Origin: Endozoicomonas sp965232255
Lineage (GTDB): Bacteria; Pseudomonadota; Gammaproteobacteria; Pseudomonadales; Endozoicomonadaceae
Direction: 5' to 3'
DNA length: 64,000 bases
Assembly (NCBI GenBank): GCA_965232255.1
Contig: OZ246962.1
Location: 1,798,001-1,862,000, forward strand
Part shown: positions 35,935 to 44,328 of the stretch, piece by piece
Numbering within the stretch: position 1 is the first letter of the stretch
How the letters are laid out: the number at the start of each line of letters is the position of its first letter
The notes under the pieces: generated by a model
What the model was told of the DNA's origin: nothing
The model's database searches: none
The model's input: the letters and a program-made list of their open reading frames with translations, nothing else
Program-made: the position numbers and the translations under genes

Positions 35935-36555
35935 TCACTTGATTAGATTGCGTACTTTGGTTTTGATCAGGTCGATGGCAATGCGGTTTTTACCACCATG
36001 AGGAATGATCAGGTCAGCGTGCTGGCGCGCAGGCTCGATAAACTGCATGTACATGGGGCGTACTGTCTCCAGGTACTGTTTGATGACAGAGTCCATGTCT
36101 CGACCGCGACTGATGATGTCCCGCTTCATACGACGGATCAGACAAATATCCAGTGGGGTATCCATAAAAAAACGCAGGTCGAAGGCTTCGCGGATTTCTC
36201 GCCTGGTAAAGAGTAGGATGCCTTCGTAGATAATGACCCGAGCTGGTTTTACGGTACGGGTTTCCCGGCGACGGTTGTGAATGGTGTAGTCGTACAGTGG
36301 TACATCGATACTGGTACCATTTTTTAGCTGAACCATCTGCTCCAGCATCAGGTCGTGGTCCATGGAATCCGGGTGGTCGTAGTTGGTCAGCACCCGTTCT
36401 TCCATACTCAGATCACTTTGGTCTTTGTAGTAAGAATCTTCTGAGATAACACATAAGTGTTCTGATTGCAGTTCTTCAACCAGTGTTTCGGCCAGCAGAC
36501 TTTTACCGGAGGCAGAAGCGCCGGCAATGCCGACGAGAATGGTCTTTTGTTTCAT
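35935..36555 (-). CDS. udk: Uridine kinase
   Basis: Phosphorylates uridine and cytidine to UMP and CMP in pyrimidine salvage. From the ATG ending at 36555 the protein has 206 residues, close to the family size; the frame runs 31 codons further but that would overlap yciA. The P-loop is GIAGASASGKS (about residues 8-18), followed by ISEDSYYKDQSDL and YDHPDSMDHDLM typical of Udk. Only 7 bp separate it from yciA upstream, so the two are co-transcribed. Confidence 0.95.
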   Translation of the reverse strand: MKQKTILVGIAGASASGKSLLAETLVEELQSEHLCVISEDSYYKDQSDLSMEERVLTNYDHPDSMDHDLMLEQMVQLKNGTSIDVPLYDYTIHNRRRETRTVKPARVIIYEGILLFTRREIREAFDLRFFMDTPLDICLIRRMKRDIISRGRDMDSVIKQYLETVRPMYMQFIEPARQHADLIIPHGGKNRIAIDLIKTKVRNLIK

Positions 36556-36562
36556 GGCTGTA

Positions 36563-36946
36563 TCAGCTTCTGTGTACGGGAATCGGTTTGCCTTTGTCGT
36601 CGATAGCAACGTAGGTAAAAAATCCTTCCGTAACTTTATGACGCCCATCGGCCTTGAATGGATGGGAGAGCACCCACACTTCCAATTTAATTCTCACGGA
36701 GGTGTTGCCAACGCGAATGATATCCGCATAACAACAGACTACATCGCCCACTTTCACCGGGTTAAGAAAAGCCATGGATTCAACCGCAACGGTAGATACC
36801 CGGCTGTTACTGAGATTTTTGGCCGCCAGGCCGCCAGCCATGTCCATCTGGGACATTATCCAGCCACCAAAAATATCGCCATTGGGGTTGGTATCAGCCG
36901 GCATGGCCAGGGTGCGCAGTACCAGGTTCCCTTGTGGTTCAGTCAT
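36563..36946 (-). CDS. yciA: Acyl-CoA thioesterase YciA
   Basis: Hot-dog-fold thioester hydrolase with broad acyl-CoA range, 127 residues. Motifs: NPNGDIFGGWIMSQMDMAGG with the catalytic Asp and helix, followed by the VAVESMAFLNPVKVGD strand pattern. First gene of yciA-udk on the minus strand. Confidence 0.93.
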   Translation of the reverse strand: MTEPQGNLVLRTLAMPADTNPNGDIFGGWIMSQMDMAGGLAAKNLSNSRVSTVAVESMAFLNPVKVGDVVCCYADIIRVGNTSVRIKLEVWVLSHPFKADGRHKVTEGFFTYVAIDDKGKPIPVHRS

Positions 36947-37093
36947 CGCGAGGCTCCATTCAAATCGTTAAAGGCGCGCGAATGCTAAAGTGGCATTTTA
37001 ATGCTGTAAATCCGTATTTTCATGCATAAAGGCGAAATCTGTTTGTTATTTGTCCGTATAGGCGTGGCAAGCAGACGACGGACAGTTGCGGTG

Positions 37094-37099
37094 TATAAT
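37094..37099 (+). promoter_or_regulatory. Probable -10 box of rsmC
   Basis: Perfect TATAAT 33 bp before the rsmC ATG. No convincing -35 at 16-18 bp spacing. Confidence 0.4.
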
Positions 37100-37131
37100 T
37101 CCGCTTCCTGTGAACTTTACCTTGATTGCCT

Positions 37132-38199
37132 ATGACCACCCAACCTTTATCAAATCCAAGTCAACTGATTATCCGCAACAGTGCTGAGCAGATGTCCTGT
37201 CTTGATCACCTGGTAGTGATTGGGCTACCCGCTGATCAGCTGGTACCGCACCTGTTGGCCGACGGTGTGGGTTACATTACCGGCCTGACCCGGGATTATA
37301 ACGTCTGGTGTCGTTTACAAGGACAGCTTGAGCACTTCGGTGAGCGTTTTTCCCTGACTTTTGCTCCAACACTATCTGGCGAGTTTACGCGCCCGGTTGC
37401 TGGAGTGCTGGTGTTTTTGCCCAAGAGCAAGCCGCTGATGGACTTCTGGCTGGCGATGGTGCTGAGCTTTTTGCCCGCTGGGGCCCCCGTATGGCTAGTG
37501 GGTGAAAACGACGCAGGCATCAAATCGTGGAAAAAGCGGCTCAAGCGTGATTTTGGCTCGGTCACAAGCATCGATAATGCTCGCCACTGTGGTCTGCTTG
37601 AGGCTGCTGAACCACTGGCGACACCCGGCTGTTTTGACTCGTCGCAATGGTTTGAATCCTTTTCGCTTGGGGAAAGTACCACGGTTTCGTCCTTGCCCGG
37701 GGTGTTCAGTCATGGTCGTCTTGATCAGGGAACTCGGGTATTGCTGGATACGCTGGACTCGTTGCCTGCTGGCAAAGTGTTGGATTTTGGCTGCGGTGCA
37801 GGTGTGATTTGTGCTTATATCCACGCTCAGGGAGGTAATCACGATTTTACCCTGGTGGATAGCGATGCCCTGGCGCTGGCCAGCAGTGAGCGAACTCTGC
37901 AAGATTCCGGTTGTCAGCCGTTCAAGGTACTGGCCAGTGATGGTCTCTCGGCGGTGAACGGCACTTATGATTTACTGCTTTCCAATCCGCCATTTCACCA
38001 GGGGATTAGAACCAACTACGAAGTCACGGAGCAGTTTTTGGTCCAGTCTCGACGATTATTGCGCCCGGGCGGCGAGCTGAGAATTGTGGCCAACAGTTTT
38101 CTGCGTTATGCACCCATTATTGAACAGACCTACGGTCACTGTCAGACACTGCTGGTTCGGGACGGGTTTTCCGTCTATCGGGCGGTGCGTAAAACCTGA
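37132..38199 (+). CDS. rsmC: 16S rRNA (guanine(1207)-N2)-methyltransferase RsmC
   Basis: SAM-dependent methylation of G1207 in the 30S subunit. 355 residues in two methyltransferase-like halves: a degenerate N-terminal one and a catalytic C-terminal one with the SAM loop VLDFGCGAGVI (about residue 220) and the N-methylase motif SNPPFHQG (about 285). I use ATG 37132; a TTG two codons upstream is also in frame. Convergent with trmN6, 1 bp between the stops. Confidence 0.94.
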   Translation: MTTQPLSNPSQLIIRNSAEQMSCLDHLVVIGLPADQLVPHLLADGVGYITGLTRDYNVWCRLQGQLEHFGERFSLTFAPTLSGEFTRPVAGVLVFLPKSKPLMDFWLAMVLSFLPAGAPVWLVGENDAGIKSWKKRLKRDFGSVTSIDNARHCGLLEAAEPLATPGCFDSSQWFESFSLGESTTVSSLPGVFSHGRLDQGTRVLLDTLDSLPAGKVLDFGCGAGVICAYIHAQGGNHDFTLVDSDALALASSERTLQDSGCQPFKVLASDGLSAVNGTYDLLLSNPPFHQGIRTNYEVTEQFLVQSRRLLRPGGELRIVANSFLRYAPIIEQTYGHCQTLLVRDGFSVYRAVRKT

Positions 38200-38200
38200 G

Positions 38201-38929
38201 TTATAGCGCCAGGTAGTAAGGTGCCATTAGCCGTCGTGTTTGTTCGCTGTAGTGCGGATGTTGGTCATAGATGGTGACCAGTTCTTCGCTCGGTGGTTCA
38301 GTGCTTTCCCGGCTGTGCCCCAACACCAGAATATGACGATGAACCGCATGGTCAGGCGAAGAGCGCAGGCCGATCTGACGCATCAGGGCCAGTGCCTGTT
38401 GAGTTGCGGCGTGCATAAACAGTGGGGTGGACGTCACTGGCAGTAGCACCCATGCCTCACCATCGTCGTGCAAATGTTGGGCGATGGCGTGGGTTAGATC
38501 GGTGAAATTCAGGGTATCGGTATGGCGTGCCAGGTTTCTGCGAGCATCAGTGCCTTTGAATGCCTGCGGAAAAAAAGGCGGGTTGGTAACAATGCAGTCA
38601 AAGCGCTGATCGGTGACAACCTCCTGAATAGCACAGTTCAGTAGCCGAAACTGTCCGGGCCACGGGCTGTCGGCAAAGTTATTTAGCGCCTGTTGTGCCG
38701 CCTGTTCGTCAAGTTCCACAGCGGTGATCGTAGCAGCGCTGTTCTGTGCCGCCATCAAGCTGAGTAAACCAGTGCCAGCACCAATATCGAGCACTTGCTG
38801 GCTGCGGCTCAGGCTCGCCGACTGGCCTAGCAGTGCGCCAAACAGACAGGCGTCAGTAGTCACTTTCATGGCGCACTGACCCTGATGGACCCTGAACTGT
38901 TTGCAAGCAAAGTAACTATTTCTGGCCAT
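38201..38929 (-). CDS. trmN6: tRNA1(Val) (adenine(37)-N6)-methyltransferase
   Basis: YfiC-family enzyme that methylates A37 of tRNA1(Val). 242 residues; the N-terminus FACKQFRVHQGQCAMKVTTD is the family signature, with the SAM loop VLDIGAGTGLLSLM (about residue 46) and catalytic VTNPPFFP (about 113). The start codon overlaps the stop of the upstream EamA gene in a TAATG arrangement, so translation is coupled. Confidence 0.93.
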   Translation of the reverse strand: MARNSYFACKQFRVHQGQCAMKVTTDACLFGALLGQSASLSRSQQVLDIGAGTGLLSLMAAQNSAATITAVELDEQAAQQALNNFADSPWPGQFRLLNCAIQEVVTDQRFDCIVTNPPFFPQAFKGTDARRNLARHTDTLNFTDLTHAIAQHLHDDGEAWVLLPVTSTPLFMHAATQQALALMRQIGLRSSPDHAVHRHILVLGHSRESTEPPSEELVTIYDQHPHYSEQTRRLMAPYYLAL

Positions 38930-39822
38930 TATGGTTTAGACAGGCGTTGTTGGGCCACCACGGCAACAATGATCATAATCAATCCGACGTAAGTGGTTGG
39001 ATAGATCGACTCGCCAAGAATATTGGCAATAAATATCAATGACAGAAACGGACTGAGATAGCTGATGTTGCTGACCATGGCAGTGTTGTCCGTCAGTTTC
39101 AGAGCTTTGAGCCAGAGAATATAGGCAAAGCCCATTTCCACCAGGCCAACATAGGCTGCGGCTGCCAACCCATCAGTTGCTACAGGCCAGAAGCTGGAGA
39201 CTGCAGCCGTGGTGGCAATCACCCAGGGTAAACCGCACAAAAAGCAGAGCAATAGGCCAACCACTGGATCACCGGCCCGACGCGTATTAAAAATCCAGTA
39301 AAGCGCCCAGATTACGGTGCTGGCCATGGCCATTAACACGCCGGTTTTATTAGCGCCGCCTGCCAGCGCTTGAAGATTGCCAATGTCCCCGCGCGTACAG
39401 ATTACCAACACACCGACGTAAGCCAGCAGGCAACAGAGTAGGCTGCCGAGGGAGAGTTTGCGTCCCAGCAGGGGCACGGCCAGTAATGTCAGTGCCATGG
39501 GCCAGCTGTAATTCAGTGCCTGTGCCTGTTGGGCAGGTAGCAAATCATAGGCACCAAACAGGGCAACGTGATAGAGAAAAGGATTGAGCAGCCCCAGCAG
39601 CAAGAATAGTTTTGGCGTTTGCCGGAACTGGCTGACAAGCTGACCGGCCTTGCCCTGGATAAGCACGATGATGGTCAGCAGAATGGTCGATGTGGTTACC
39701 GACCAGAATACCAGCTGTGGCGGGTCAAGGTGTTGCAAAGCGGTTTTGAAGGCGGTGGCGATGGTAGACCACAGCAAGGCAGTGGCCAGCGCATAATAGC
39801 TGGCTTTGGTGTTGTTGGTCAT
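38929..39822 (-). CDS. EamA/DMT-family transporter
   Basis: 297 residues with about ten hydrophobic membrane helices in two five-helix halves, the hallmark of EamA (drug/metabolite) permeases. N-terminus MTNNTKASYYALATALLWST and the second-half VIWALYWIF segment fit the family. Inner-membrane exporter of unknown substrate. Coupled to trmN6 by a TAATG overlap although the functions appear unrelated. Confidence 0.9.
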   Translation of the reverse strand: MTNNTKASYYALATALLWSTIATAFKTALQHLDPPQLVFWSVTTSTILLTIIVLIQGKAGQLVSQFRQTPKLFLLLGLLNPFLYHVALFGAYDLLPAQQAQALNYSWPMALTLLAVPLLGRKLSLGSLLCCLLAYVGVLVICTRGDIGNLQALAGGANKTGVLMAMASTVIWALYWIFNTRRAGDPVVGLLLCFLCGLPWVIATTAAVSSFWPVATDGLAAAAYVGLVEMGFAYILWLKALKLTDNTAMVSNISYLSPFLSLIFIANILGESIYPTTYVGLIMIIVAVVAQQRLSKP

Positions 39823-40031
39823 GAATACTGCTTGGCGGTGTTGACTGAGTAGGAGTAAATGACGGGCGGTATGTTATCCCAGGGTTGATCAAAGAAACAG
39901 GTGTCTTGTGTGGGTCGATTTAGATTTGCAGCAGAGCAACCGATAAATCTGAGCAATATCCTTGGGGGATTGTCTGGGCAGAAGGTTGCCCTGGGGCGAT
40001 CGCCGATTTTTGTTTAATCAGGGTGGTTGCC

Positions 40032-40763
40032 ATGGTCTCCTCTTTGGCCGTTGCGGTTCACGATCTTGTTCAGCGCATTGGACCCAGCGATGTATTGCGT
40101 ATTCCCAGGCTAGTGGTTAATAGCGGCGAGATTATCTGCATTCGGGGACGCAATGGGTCGGGCAAAACGGCACTGCTGCGTTTGCTGTTGGGACTGACTC
40201 GGCACAGTTGTCATAGCGGCGATGTACTGGTGCTGGAACACGATATTCGGCGCCTTGGCACCTCCGCCATGGCACGGCTGCGAGCGGATTCCATTGGTTT
40301 TGTTTTTCAGCACTTCCCCCTGATGCCTGATCTCAGTGCTCTGGATAACATTTTATTGCCCTGTTGTTTTTCTGCCCGACGCAAATCCGAGGCACAAAAG
40401 CGTTCTGAAACCGTAGCCAACGACGCCTTTCGTTTGATTCGCAAGCTGAGTTTGCAAGACCCGTCTCGTTTAGCCAAACAGGCTGGCCAGTACAGCACCG
40501 GTCAACAGCAGCGCTTTGCCATTGCCCGGGCGTTAATTGGTAAACCGTCGCTGGTATTGGCTGATGAACCTGCCTCGGCCATAGCCAGCGATGGCAAACG
40601 GGCGGTTTATCAGTTGCTGCAAGAGGAGTGTCGGGCCACAGGCGCCACGCTGATCTGTACCACGCACGATGACCCGACCATTGATCATGACCTGAATGGC
40701 CTTGAGGGATTCGACCGTTACCTCGATATGGAGGAGTTGAGCCAGGGCGGAGGGTTGCGATGA
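40032..40763 (+). CDS. ABC transporter ATP-binding protein (MacB/LolD type)
   Basis: 243 residues from ATG 40032. Walker A is RGRNGSGKTALLRLLLG (about residue 40); the signature region is YSTGQQQRFAIARAL, with T in place of the usual S in the SGGQ motif; Walker B is LVLADEPAS, and the H-loop ICTTHDDPT. The form fits ATPases that pair with FtsX-like permeases, and such a permease follows with an ATGA overlap. Function would be export or lipoprotein/peptide handling at the envelope; the substrate is unknown. Confidence 0.9.
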   Translation: MVSSLAVAVHDLVQRIGPSDVLRIPRLVVNSGEIICIRGRNGSGKTALLRLLLGLTRHSCHSGDVLVLEHDIRRLGTSAMARLRADSIGFVFQHFPLMPDLSALDNILLPCCFSARRKSEAQKRSETVANDAFRLIRKLSLQDPSRLAKQAGQYSTGQQQRFAIARALIGKPSLVLADEPASAIASDGKRAVYQLLQEECRATGATLICTTHDDPTIDHDLNGLEGFDRYLDMEELSQGGGLR

Positions 40764-41914
40764 TGATCCTGAAACTCATCGGCAAAAGCCTTGGACGGCG
40801 GATCGGGCGCTCAACGTTGTTTGTCTTGGCACTGGCTTGCAGTTTTGCCTTGCTGTTGCTGATCAGCCATATCCACGAAGCGGTTCGGTCTTATGCCAGA
40901 CAAGTGTCTTCCGGGGCAGATCTTGTGGTCAGTGCTCCAACCCAACCCATGCATCTGGTGCTTTACAGTCTCTTTGGTATTGGCACGCCGCCGCCGATAA
41001 TTCCCCGCTCTGTTTATAAGGACATTGCCGCCTTTACCGAAGTGGCATGGGCCGCACCGGTTGCCATTAGCAAGAACCATGAAGGTTTTACCGTAACGGC
41101 CAGTACCGCGCATTATCTGGACACCTTGCAGTTGCAAGCGGTTAATTTTATCGGCAGCAATGGGGCAGACACAGCGTTCAGGAACGAGCGGTCAGCATTT
41201 GTTGGTAGCGGCTTGAAGCATCGATATCACCCTGGCGAGATGCTATCCATTGCCAGGGAAGGAACCCCAACGACAGATGATCTTTCCGACTCAGCGTTTA
41301 TCGTCCAGGGGGTGTTAACGGAGACTGGCACACCGCTTGATAACCATATTCTGGTTCCCATCGAAGGATTGAGACAGGCTCATGGCATTGTCGCTGATAC
41401 CATCAATTTTGTCTTGATAAGACTGACTGACCCACACTCGCTGGTAGCGGTTCAACAGCGGTTGCAGACCGGTTATCCAATGCCATTGGCAGTGGTCAAT
41501 CCAGCCAGAGAGTTGGCCAGACTTGGCCACTATGAACGACTACTTGATGGTGTGTTTATGGCCATGAGTCTTATTATTGGCCTGCTCTCGTTGATGATGA
41601 TCTTTTTCAGTCTGGCCACTGCATTTGCCGAACGACGTGATGAGCTGGAGCTGTTGCGTGCCGTAGGGGCACGACCCTGGCAGCTGGCTGGCCTGACTTT
41701 AGTAGGGCCATTGCTACAGACGCTACTGGCGCTGTTAGCGGGTATTGTTTTTTACCAAATCGCCACGTTGTTTCTTGGCACCCGAATTCCGCTGATCAAC
41801 CGCACAGACTTGCCGACAGAGCAGCTGTTCTGGTGGTGGCTGCTGTTTTTGCCGAGCTTCGGACTAATCTGTGTGCCAGCGTGGCGTATGTACGGAATTT
41901 CCAAAAATACTTGA
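40760..41914 (+). CDS. ABC transporter permease, FtsX/MacB type
   Basis: 384 residues: one N-terminal membrane helix (LFVLALACSFALLLLISH), a periplasmic domain of about 220 residues, then three C-terminal helices (FMAMSLIIGLLSLMMIFF, LLQTLLALLAGIVFYQI and WWWLLFLPSFGLICV) with the FtsX motif ERRDELELLRAVGARPWQL. Start overlaps the ATPase stop (ATGA). Together they form one mechanotransmission-type exporter. Confidence 0.9.
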   Translation: MMILKLIGKSLGRRIGRSTLFVLALACSFALLLLISHIHEAVRSYARQVSSGADLVVSAPTQPMHLVLYSLFGIGTPPPIIPRSVYKDIAAFTEVAWAAPVAISKNHEGFTVTASTAHYLDTLQLQAVNFIGSNGADTAFRNERSAFVGSGLKHRYHPGEMLSIAREGTPTTDDLSDSAFIVQGVLTETGTPLDNHILVPIEGLRQAHGIVADTINFVLIRLTDPHSLVAVQQRLQTGYPMPLAVVNPARELARLGHYERLLDGVFMAMSLIIGLLSLMMIFFSLATAFAERRDELELLRAVGARPWQLAGLTLVGPLLQTLLALLAGIVFYQIATLFLGTRIPLINRTDLPTEQLFWWWLLFLPSFGLICVPAWRMYGISKNT

Positions 41915-42225
41915 GTGCCTCCCGAAGCATGAGCTTTTTGGCCACGTTTACTCATCCGCAGTCTGACAATGTAGTGAATAATCGTGGCAGTTATGGCTGC
42001 TGTCCGAATGTCGGATGGGTTGGTGCAGTAGCTCTGGCGCAGTTTTTTCAGGACAGTATTTCCTTAATAGGTATTGATACTTATCAATATACGCATTGAC
42101 TGAAATCTGGATAATAGATCGAGCGATTGATGTTTTGCCTTGACGATGTTGTCATCGCCCTCATGGATAGCTGATTGCACCAACGCATTGTGTACAGCAA
42201 ACGAGGGAGAAAGTGAGTAGATACT
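41915..42225. other. Intergenic region without recognised gene
   Basis: About 310 bp. It holds AT-rich sequence near 42060-42110. No promoter can be assigned with confidence. Confidence 0.4.
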
Positions 42226-42405
42226 ATGAGAACCGCAATAAAAATTGAACGATATCGGCTCAAAGACGGCCAGGCGGGCTGGCAAGTGCAGCTGATGAAC
42301 GGCAACGGAGCCAAGCACCAACAGACCCGCCGTTTCAGTTGCGCCGATTATGGCGAGCATGCCTTTCAAAAAGCTCTGGACTGGTTAGAGAGCAACAGTT
42401 ACTAA
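42226..42405 (+). CDS. Small AP2-like domain protein
   Basis: 59 residues from ATG 42226 to TAA. The sequence runs MRTAIKIERYRLKDGQAGWQ, then VQLMNGNG, RRFSCADYGEH and ALDWLES. The W-x-V core, the R-x-F strand and the helix with spaced alanines resemble the compact AP2/ERF-like DNA-binding domain found in small bacterial and phage proteins, or the Arm-DNA-binding domain of integrases. The upstream AGTGAG is a weak RBS. Codon use looks like that of the neighbours. It lies alone between the ABC pair and the tRNA genes. Confidence 0.6.
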   Translation: MRTAIKIERYRLKDGQAGWQVQLMNGNGAKHQQTRRFSCADYGEHAFQKALDWLESNSY

Positions 42406-42636
42406 CGTGTCCTTGCCCCGCCGCTGCGATGCAGGTTGGGGCATTCAGGTTTCTCACCAAATACTGCAATCATCAAATACCCCAATATTTCACTCTTTCA
42501 ATGGTCACGAAAATTCTGTCAGTGTTTGTCCGCGGGTTTGGTTGCATCATTTTCCTATCGTGATTTTTGCCAGTTGACGGCATCGGCAAAATAGGGATAA
42601 TAAGCCACCACTGGGCCGGCATGACGGTCATAGTAA

Positions 42637-42713
42637 CGGGGTATAGCGCAGTCTGGTAGCGCGCCTGCTTTGGGAGCAGGATGTCGGGAGTTCGAATCTC
42701 TCTACCCCGACCA
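42637..42713 (+). tRNA. tRNA-Pro (TGG), copy 1
   Basis: 77-nt cloverleaf beginning CGGGGTATAGCGCAG, anticodon stem-loop CCTGC-TTTGGGA-GCAGG with anticodon TGG, T-arm GTTCGAATC and encoded CCA (42711-42713). The acceptor pairs CGGGGTA / TACCCCG. Confidence 0.97.
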
Positions 42714-42768
42714 GTTATTCCATGTTTATCATGGAAGCGTTGTCGTCTGTTTTGGCAGCGCAGTTTTT

Positions 42769-42845
42769 CGGGGTATAGCGCAGTCTGGTAGCGCGCCTGC
42801 TTTGGGAGCAGGATGTCGGGAGTTCGAATCTCTCTACCCCGACCA
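42769..42845 (+). tRNA. tRNA-Pro (TGG), copy 2
   Basis: Identical over all 77 nt to copy 1, 55 bp further on, also with encoded CCA. The 55-bp spacer contains the hairpin TTCCATG-TTTAT-CATGGAA, a possible processing site of a joint transcript. Confidence 0.97.
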
Positions 42846-42860
42846 ATTGTTTTTTTATTG

Positions 42861-42882
42861 GCCAGTTTTACTGGCTTTTTTT
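42861..42882 (+). terminator. Terminator of the tRNA-Pro pair
   Basis: GCCAG / CTGGC stem with a 5-nt loop and seven T residues. Confidence 0.85.
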
Positions 42883-42899
42883 ATGTTTTGGAAAAAGCA

Positions 42900-43170
42900 T
42901 CCTGTGTTTTTTGCCAGGACCAGCACGAGAAACAAAAGTGACATACTCCCACCACCAAACCTGACGGTTATGGATGGGGGCTTCGTTCGACCCATGTTGA
43001 ATATTATCAACATCTCTCGCTACAGAACCTGCGCTGACAGGACTTTCTGTAGGGGAACCCTTTACGAATCTGCTGTGTCCCAGCAAGTCAACTTTGGCAT
43101 AGTAGCAAAGATTAGCGGAGCAGGAGAGGAAAAGACGTAACCCATTACGGGTTGCCCCATCTCCATCCAA
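42900..43170 (-). pseudogene. Possible remnant of an IS605-type TnpB C-terminus
   Basis: A minus-strand frame without a plausible start contains DLLGHSRFVKG, SPVSAGSVARDVDN and NEAPIHNRQVWWWEY. The NEAP-containing tail after a GH..F segment resembles the non-catalytic C-terminal tail often seen in TnpB/OrfB proteins of IS200/IS605 elements. The catalytic RuvC and zinc-finger parts are absent. The match is by eye and weak. Confidence 0.3.
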
Positions 43171-43185
43171 CCCGGCAAAGGTCGC

Positions 43186-43234
43186 TTTGCTCCTTTCATG
43201 CCTTTATGCCCTCGGGTGCTGTGGGTGCAATGCG
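43186..43234. repeat. Dispersed intergenic repeat, copy C
   Basis: On the plus strand CATGCCTTTATGCCCTCGGG followed by TGCTGTGGGTGCAATGCG; its reverse complement matches copy A (GCACCC-GAGGGCATAAAGGCAT). Confidence 0.65.
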
Positions 43235-43428
43235 TCAGTTATGGATGGAGAATTACGTGGGATTCGTTAAAAACTTATCGTCGTATGGCATAATTCGGGA
43301 CTCACATCTATAGCGCTCGGACTCCATGTCATAATAGCTGTTGATCGTCAATAGCACGAAGCTGACGTCATGTGATGCTTTCCCAGGTGGTCTGAACCGT
43401 TTTCACGTTTTTCCACGACGACTTTCCC
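43235..43428. other. Region upstream of the patatin gene
   Basis: GGAGAATTACGTGGGATTCG near 43247 resembles the GGAATTACGACGATTTTGC end of repeat copy A in the opposite relative orientation. Otherwise nothing recognised; the patatin promoter should be here. Confidence 0.35.
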
Positions 43429-44304
43429 ATGAGCATGTTTACCGTTGAGTTGTTTAAAAGCAAACCATACCGGTTAGGCCTGACACTATCGGGCGGTGGC
43501 GCAAAATGCATGGCTCAGATCGGGTTGCTGCAATACCTTAAAGAGCAAGGCGTGGAGCCAGATGTTGTTTCCGGCACTAGCGGTGGCGCTACTATCGGTG
43601 CCATGCACTGTGCGGGGCATGCCCCGGAGACGATACTGGACTTTTTTGTCTCAACCCGCATGTTCAGCCTGAAAAATCTCTCCTTCAATGCACTTGGATT
43701 GATCGACTCGGGCAAAATGGCCAAAAACTTCGAACCTTATTTTCCTGAAGACAGCTTCGAGTCCCTGCACAAGCCCCTTTACGTTGTAGCTACCGATTTG
43801 AACCGGGCGCAGCAAGTGGTATTTAACAGCGGGCCATTGATTCATGCGTTGACCGCCTCAGGTGCTTATCCGGGTATGTTTACCCCGGTAAACTGGCAGG
43901 ACACCGTTTATGTTGATGGCGGCATCACCAATAACTACCCGTCTGACCTGATCTACCATCAGTGTCGCCACCATATCGGCATGCATCTTTCTCCGATCAC
44001 TGTCAGGCCAAGCGAGCACTTTGCCAACACCTTTGATGTGCTTGACCGGGTGTTCCAGATTTTCAGCTCTGCCCGACAAAACACCAATATCCATTTGCCT
44101 GAGGTATCACTGGTGCCAGAAGGTATTGAACAGTGCGGCACCTTTATGGTGAAACCTGATCAATTAAAGTTGATCTACGATATAGGTTATCAATATAGCC
44201 AGAAATATTTCGAAACTTCTGGGGCGCAGTGGTTGCAGACGGTGAAAACGGGTCATAAGCGCACTCACTGGTTTAGACGGCCACGCAAGTCTAACACCTC
44301 CTGA
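43429..44304 (+). CDS. Patatin-like phospholipase
   Basis: 291-residue RssA-type lipid acyl hydrolase. The oxyanion loop is SGGGAKCMAQIG (residues 21-32; Lys-Cys replaces the common Arg-Gly), the nucleophile is Ser51 in SGTSGGA, and the catalytic Asp is Asp163 in VDGGITNNYP, so the Ser-Asp dyad is intact. The basic C-terminal tail (KRTHWFRRPRK) could contact membranes. No signal peptide, so cytoplasmic or delivered by a dedicated system. Convergent with dgt. Confidence 0.9.
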   Translation: MSMFTVELFKSKPYRLGLTLSGGGAKCMAQIGLLQYLKEQGVEPDVVSGTSGGATIGAMHCAGHAPETILDFFVSTRMFSLKNLSFNALGLIDSGKMAKNFEPYFPEDSFESLHKPLYVVATDLNRAQQVVFNSGPLIHALTASGAYPGMFTPVNWQDTVYVDGGITNNYPSDLIYHQCRHHIGMHLSPITVRPSEHFANTFDVLDRVFQIFSSARQNTNIHLPEVSLVPEGIEQCGTFMVKPDQLKLIYDIGYQYSQKYFETSGAQWLQTVKTGHKRTHWFRRPRKSNTS

Positions 44305-44328
44305 ATCTTCTGCTTTTGTCGATCAGGA

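Noticed and set aside
42637..43140. Protein frame running through the tRNA-Pro genes
   Set aside because: The frame consists mostly of the two tRNA sequences and their spacer.
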